Below are positions 59,747 to 64,000 of a stretch of 64,000 nucleotides of DNA, one piece after another. The notes under the pieces are model-generated. The model was not told the DNA's origin. It worked only from the letters and a program-made list of their open reading frames with translations, and ran no database searches. This stretch comes from Coriobacteriaceae bacterium (lineage in GTDB: Bacteria; Actinomycetota; Coriobacteriia; Coriobacteriales; Coriobacteriaceae): contig DAJPGB010000001.1 in NCBI GenBank assembly GCA_025992855.1, positions 124,001-188,000 on the forward strand. The letters are read 5' to 3'. Positions within the stretch are counted from its first letter, which is position 1; every line of letters starts with the position of its first letter. A program made the position numbers and the translations under genes.

Positions 59747-60466
59747 CTATCGCTTGGAATTGACGCGGTAATGGAAGATCTCGGGGTGTGTGCGGGCATG
59801 CGTGACCTCGAACAAGATGCCGTCCGAGGTGTACGACTGGCTCTCCATAACGGCGACGCAGTTGTACTTGCCAAGGTCCAGATAGCTGCAGTCTTCATCG
59901 TTGGCGAGCTCGACACTCACCGTACGACGGCTCGCCATCACTTTGACGCCGCGCTTGTGCTCCAGATAGCCGTAGATAGAATCCGCCGCGATCTCGGGGG
60001 TCAGGCCTTTGGCGATCGACGCCAAAAAGTAGCCATGGTCCACTTGGCGCGCGCTGCCGTTGAGGCTTCGGACACGCACTACGCGAATCAGCTCCTCGCC
60101 CACCTTAAAGCCCAGGCGACGAGAGAGTTGCTCAGTGCAAATCAAATGTTCAAAAGACTTGACCTCGGTCGATGCGACGGCATTGTTGCGTTTTGCGAAC
60201 TCGCCAAACGACTCAACCTCTTCGAGTGCGCCCAGCATGTCGGTTTCGCCCTTAAGCCAAATAACGCGCACGCCCTTACCGTGTATAGGCTGCACAAACA
60301 TCTGGTCGGCCAGCATGCTCAAGGCGCGTCGAACGGTATTGCGCGTGCAGCCAAACTCCGCGGTCAGCTCGGCTTCGGTTGGCAGCATCTCCTGAAACGC
60401 ATAGGTCCCGTTGATGATGCGCGAACGGATCTCGCGGTAGATTCCTTCGTAAATCGCTTTTGGCAT
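59747..60466 (-). CDS. GntR family regulator, HutC/TreR-like
   Basis: A 239-residue repressor. The wHTH reads IYREIRSRIINGTYAFQEML, PTEAELTAEFGCTRNTVRRA and QMFVQPIHGKGVRVIW; the UTRA domain follows (VVRVRSLNGSARQVDHGYFL, NCVAVMESQSYTSDGILFEV). TreR and related proteins bind sugar phosphates. It is divergent from the PTS-HAD gene, and TTGTTTAAAC boxes lie at 60519 and 60641, so it probably controls itself, the PTS gene and the ABC operon. Confidence 0.92.
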   Translation of the reverse strand: MPKAIYEGIYREIRSRIINGTYAFQEMLPTEAELTAEFGCTRNTVRRALSMLADQMFVQPIHGKGVRVIWLKGETDMLGALEEVESFGEFAKRNNAVASTEVKSFEHLICTEQLSRRLGFKVGEELIRVVRVRSLNGSARQVDHGYFLASIAKGLTPEIAADSIYGYLEHKRGVKVMASRRTVSVELANDEDCSYLDLGKYNCVAVMESQSYTSDGILFEVTHARTHPEIFHYRVNSKR

Positions 60467-60518
60467 GATTTCACCTCTAATGAATATGTATGGCTAGGCA
60501 CGATAGCATTTCTTAAAG

Positions 60519-60650
60519 TTGTTTAAACCGATTATCGGTAAAGCACGGATTATTTTCCGTCGACGGTTCCCCCGAAACCCAAATCGGACCGAATCAAAAC
60601 CGTCAATGCGGCAAGCAGCCAGTCCTCTACAATGAGTTCATTGTTTAAAC
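60519..60650. promoter_or_regulatory. Divergent promoter region with two TTGTTTAAAC boxes
   Basis: TTGTTTAAAC occurs at 60519-60528 (near the GntR start) and 60641-60650 (between TACAAT at 60628-60633 and the PTS gene). A repressor on the second box would block initiation. The same core occurs at the malQ promoter (50605). Confidence 0.65.
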
Positions 60651-60690
60651 GTTCTTGCTCGCACAGCATGTTACATCCGAAAGGCATATT

Positions 60691-63141
60691 ATGCTGCAGA
60701 AAATCCAACGTTTTGGCGGAGCCATGTTCGCGCCCGCCATGCTGTTTTCTATATCAGGCCTCATGGTCGGCATCTCCGCCCTCGCAACGACCGTGGATAT
60801 CGTCGGCGACCTCGCCGTATACGGAACCCCCTGGTACGTTTTCTGGACTATCATTCAGCGCGGCTCGTGGACGGTCTTTAAGCGCCTTCCACTCCTTTTT
60901 GCCGTAGCGCTGCCTATCGGCCTTGCCCAAAAGCAACCGGCACGCTGCTGCCTCGAGGCGCTCGTAGCCTATTTTGCCTACTGTTTCTTTTTGAGCGAGA
61001 TCATTAAGCTGAGCGGAGACAACCTTGGGCTTAAGTACCCGTCGTTTTTGACCTCCGCTAGCGGCATCACCGTCATCGACGGCATCAAGACGCTCGACAC
61101 CGGCATTATCGGCCCGCTGGCGGTGTCGGCAACCGTCGTCGCGATCCATGACCGCTTCTACGATGCCAAGGTTCCCGATTGGCTCGGCACCTTCTCGGGT
61201 TCCTCGCTGGTCTACCTCATCAGCTTTTTTGCCGTGTTTGCCCTTGCCGCCATCTCGGCCGCCATCGTGCCTTTCGCATACGCTGTGACCGAAACGCTGC
61301 GCCACGCACTTGCGGGCGTCGGCCCCTTCGGCGTGGGCATCTTTGTGTTTTTGGAGCGAGCACTCGAGCCCATGGGGCTGCACCACCTGCTCTATATGCC
61401 CATCTATTACGACAATCTGGTCATTCACGACGGTATTTACGCCACGTGGACCAACCTGCTCCCCATTCTCTCCCATAGCACGCGCCCTTTAAATGAACTT
61501 GCGCCCTGGGCAGGTTTTACCGCCACCGGCTGGGGCAAGCTCTTTGGCCTTCCCGCCATCGCGGCAGCATTCTATTTCACCGCCAAACCCGAACGCCGCG
61601 CCGGCCTTAAAGTCATCCTTTTGCCCGCCATCGTCGCCTCGGTGGTCTGCGGCGTCACCGAGCCGCTCGAGTTTCTCTTTATGTTCACCTATCCCGGACT
61701 CTTTTTGCTCTACGCCGTCCTATCCTCCTGCCTTGCCATGACCATGAACTTCTTTGGCATCGTCGGCATCTTCTCGGGCGGTCTCATGGAAATGACGGCC
61801 TTCAACTTCATCCCACTCATGCGAATGCATGCCGGCTCCTACCTTTTGGCGCTCGGTATCGGTCTTGCCTTTAGCCTCATCTTTTTTGTTAGTTTTCGAG
61901 CACTCATCTTGGTCTATGACCTTAAGACGCCGGGCCGCGAGAATCATGCCTCCAATCGCGCGGCAATCGATCGTTTAACGGGAAGCGGCTTTGTCAAAGA
62001 ACAATCTCCCAATGGCGAGGTCAGTATTCAATCCGATCAAGATCACGTCCTCGCTGAGCGGGTAATTCAGCTTTTAGGTGGCGTTGGCAATATCGTGGGC
62101 GCAACCAACTGCGCCACGCGCCTGCGCGTCGAGGTCGCAGACCCTTCCATCGTTGCAGATAATGCGTCGTTTGTCGCGGTGGGCGCCAAGGGCCTCATCA
62201 TTACGGGCAAGACCGCCCAGGTGATTATCGGCATCTCCGTTCCCCGCGTTAAAGAGCATTTTGACCAGATCATGGGCCTCGAGCCGGGATTTGTGCCCAC
62301 CACCTCGGCCTCCCCTGCCGCCAGCGCAGCCCATAAGCGCGGCGATATCTGCTTCTTCGATATCGACGGAACACTCGCCTGGCAAGACCCTCGAGTGGCA
62401 CAAGAGCTTCCCGAGAGCGAGCGAGACCTCTCCCCCTATCCCAATGAAGCGGTCTCGCAAGCCATCCGTGATTTTGTCGCCAAGGGCAATATGGCGTTTA
62501 TCTGCACAGGGCGCACGCTGAGCTGCATCCATCCAAAGCTGCTCGAGCTGCCCTGGACCGGCATCGTCTGCCTCGCGGGTGGCTATGTCGAACTTGAGGG
62601 ACACGTGATTCGCGATTTGGCGATGACGCCCGGCATGCTGCAGCGCCTTGCTCCCATTCTTGAGCAATCGGACGAAGTGATTCGTTTTGAGGGACTCAAT
62701 GGCGTCGTTCGCATGAGTGCCGATGCGCCCGACGCCCCGGGATACGCCCGCACCGTGGGCGATGCAATTACGCAGCTGCAACATTACAGCGCCTACAAGA
62801 TCTTAATGTCCACGTCGCTTGCCAACCGCATCGCTCAGGATCAAGCGTTTGAGCCGCTGCTCTGCTTTAACGAGCTCGAGCTCGAAGTGACCGAGATTTC
62901 GCCTCGCGAATGCACCAAGCGCGAGGGTATCCAGTCCGTACTCGACGCCCTCGATCCCCACCACGGAACCGTATACGGCATCGGCGACGCCAGCAATGAC
63001 GTCTCGCTGATGAACGCCGTCGATGTCGGTATCGCCATGGGCAATGCGCCGGACTTCCTCAAGGAAAAGGCCGACTATGTCACCGACAGCATCGACCACG
63101 ACGGCGTCGTCACCGCGCTCGAACACTTTGGGCTTATCTAG
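60691..63141 (+). CDS. PTS EIICB (glucose/maltose class) fused to a HAD phosphatase
   Basis: An 816-residue three-domain protein. Residues 1-430 form the EIIC domain with about ten helices (MLFSISGLMVGISALA, LERALEPMGLHHLLYMP, GVTEPLEFLFMFTYPGLFLL). Residues 450-535 are EIIB with phospho-Cys474 in GATNCATRLRVEV. After a Ser/Ala-rich linker, residues 551-816 form a Cof-type HAD phosphatase: FFDIDGTLAW (D557, D559), FICTGRT, and GIGDASNDVSLMNAVDVGIA for Mg binding. No EIIA domain is present, so EIIA must come from another gene. ATG at 60691 follows GAAAGGC. The fusion suggests that the sugar is dephosphorylated at once after import. Confidence 0.92.
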   Translation: MLQKIQRFGGAMFAPAMLFSISGLMVGISALATTVDIVGDLAVYGTPWYVFWTIIQRGSWTVFKRLPLLFAVALPIGLAQKQPARCCLEALVAYFAYCFFLSEIIKLSGDNLGLKYPSFLTSASGITVIDGIKTLDTGIIGPLAVSATVVAIHDRFYDAKVPDWLGTFSGSSLVYLISFFAVFALAAISAAIVPFAYAVTETLRHALAGVGPFGVGIFVFLERALEPMGLHHLLYMPIYYDNLVIHDGIYATWTNLLPILSHSTRPLNELAPWAGFTATGWGKLFGLPAIAAAFYFTAKPERRAGLKVILLPAIVASVVCGVTEPLEFLFMFTYPGLFLLYAVLSSCLAMTMNFFGIVGIFSGGLMEMTAFNFIPLMRMHAGSYLLALGIGLAFSLIFFVSFRALILVYDLKTPGRENHASNRAAIDRLTGSGFVKEQSPNGEVSIQSDQDHVLAERVIQLLGGVGNIVGATNCATRLRVEVADPSIVADNASFVAVGAKGLIITGKTAQVIIGISVPRVKEHFDQIMGLEPGFVPTTSASPAASAAHKRGDICFFDIDGTLAWQDPRVAQELPESERDLSPYPNEAVSQAIRDFVAKGNMAFICTGRTLSCIHPKLLELPWTGIVCLAGGYVELEGHVIRDLAMTPGMLQRLAPILEQSDEVIRFEGLNGVVRMSADAPDAPGYARTVGDAITQLQHYSAYKILMSTSLANRIAQDQAFEPLLCFNELELEVTEISPRECTKREGIQSVLDALDPHHGTVYGIGDASNDVSLMNAVDVGIAMGNAPDFLKEKADYVTDSIDHDGVVTALEHFGLI

Positions 63142-63268
63142 CCAAGCCCCTACCGCACTTGCGGCCGCATGGACCAATCGTCTTCAACCGCCGCGCTCGA
63201 CGCCCTAATGTGGCAATATGTTGTCTGCATAATGCAACGATGCAACCTATCAAAGAATGCGAGAACCC

Positions 63269-64000
63269 GTGTCCAGTCCGTTTACCAGCTTTTTAGCCCA
63301 GCACTTTGACCAGATTAACGACTATCTGGCCACGTTCTTTGACGGACAGGCGACTTCCGCCGATATCGAGCGCTACCTGTATACCCCGCTCTCGGCATTT
63401 ACGGCAAACGCTGGCAAGCGCCACCGCCCGCTCATCTGCATGCTCGCCGCCACTGCGGTAGGCGGCAGCTTTGAGAGCGCCCGCAGCGCAGCGGCGGCCA
63501 TCGAGCACTTTCAGTCGGGCGCACTCATCCACGACGACATCGCCGACAACGGGCAGATTCGTCGCGGCAAGCCCTGCATGCACCTTACCGAGGGCACCGG
63601 TCTTGCCATCAACTGCGGTGACCTGGCGCTCACCATGGTCACCAAGACGGTTCTCGACGACCCCACACTCAACGCAGACGTGAAGCTTCGCGTGCTCCAC
63701 GAGCTTACCGAGATGATCGTCCGTACCATCGAGGGCCAGGCGCTCGACCTGGGCTGGGTCCGCGACGGGCGCTTTGACATTTCGGTCGACGATTATCTGG
63801 ACATGGCGACGCACAAGACCGCGTACTACAGCGGAGCGACGCCGCTTGCCGCCGGAGCCATTATCGGCGGCGGCAGCGAAGAGCAGATTGAGGCACTGCG
63901 CGCCTTTGGGCTGCACACGGGCCTTGCCTTCCAGATTCAAGACGACCTGCTCAACTTGATCGGCACCAAGGAGGCCGCCAACAAGGACTTCCGCACCGAT
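63269..64000 (+). CDS. Polyprenyl synthetase (trans-isoprenyl diphosphate synthase), 3'-truncated by the window edge
   Basis: A 244-codon part of an all-alpha prenyltransferase, starting at GTG 63269 (VSSPFTSFLAQHFDQI). The first substrate site is GKRHRPLICMLAA. The first Asp-rich motif is SGALIHDDIADNGQIRRGKP (DDxxD). HKTAYYSGATPLAAGAI precedes the second Asp motif, FQIQDDLLNLIGT. It condenses isopentenyl diphosphate with allylic diphosphates to make quinone side chains or undecaprenyl precursors; product length cannot be read here. Confidence 0.93.
   Translation, partial: MSSPFTSFLAQHFDQINDYLATFFDGQATSADIERYLYTPLSAFTANAGKRHRPLICMLAATAVGGSFESARSAAAAIEHFQSGALIHDDIADNGQIRRGKPCMHLTEGTGLAINCGDLALTMVTKTVLDDPTLNADVKLRVLHELTEMIVRTIEGQALDLGWVRDGRFDISVDDYLDMATHKTAYYSGATPLAAGAIIGGGSEEQIEALRAFGLHTGLAFQIQDDLLNLIGTKEAANKDFRTD

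Overview
The window looks like chromosomal DNA of a Collinsella-like gut actinobacterium (class Coriobacteriia). This is inferred from the high GC content with strong GC-rich third-codon bias, the mix of mannose-class PTS, xylulose-5-P/fructose-6-P phosphoketolase and glycogen/maltodextrin genes, and the compact histidine operon. No rRNA or other taxonomic marker is present, so the assignment is an inference.

Layout. 1-9200: the end of a sensor histidine kinase, an IS200-type element, a small PTS IIB/VOC pair, a membrane-anchored hypothetical protein, tRNA-Leu(UAA), and a minus-strand housekeeping block (Ppx/GppA, a DivIC/FtsB-like protein, enolase, MazG, a YfcE phosphoesterase, an orphan LarC C-terminal domain). 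9500-18700: a complete histidine locus. hisZG-D-C-B-H-A-F-I-E runs on the minus strand, with a convergent PHP-type histidinol phosphatase at its end; the first gene is a HisZ-HisG fusion. 18900-27400: a mannose-class PTS locus (IIA, IIB, IIC, IID) with a sugar epimerase, two nearly identical SIS-domain genes in direct repeat and two GntR regulators. Paired TTRATACC boxes lie before each of its three transcription units. The gene set resembles Amadori-product (fructoselysine/glucoselysine) use. 27400-35600: phosphoketolase with its LacI regulator and operators, murB, a secreted coiled-coil cysteine peptidase and galE.

35600-50400 is an accessory island: IS3, IS1595 and IS110 remnants, a two-gene ATPase plus PD-(D/E)XK-like nuclease cassette that could be a defence system, and a ribosomal-peptide (RiPP) region. 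The RiPP region has two 39-residue paralogous precursor genes with five invariant Cys each (not called by simple ORF length), an ABC ATPase with two permeases, a SPASM radical SAM maturase carrying one in-frame stop, and an ABC exporter. Next to it lies a decayed second set: an ABC exporter with one nonsense codon and one frameshift, a 5'-truncated radical SAM gene, and an intact 60-residue precursor without cysteine.

50400-64000 is an alpha-glucan region: malQ, glgP, a MalK/UgpC-type ATPase with two permeases and a Tat-type lipoprotein binding protein, a GntR regulator, and a PTS EIICB fused to a HAD phosphatase. TTGTTTAAAC-type boxes lie at several of these promoters. The window ends inside a polyprenyl synthetase gene.

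A further theme is the number of long, near-perfect inverted repeats between genes (3688, 9324, 10441, 11288, 13642, 27522, 27707, 32800, 35489, 54759). Some share arms, outer ends or loop cores, which suggests families of intergenic hairpin elements rather than ordinary terminators.
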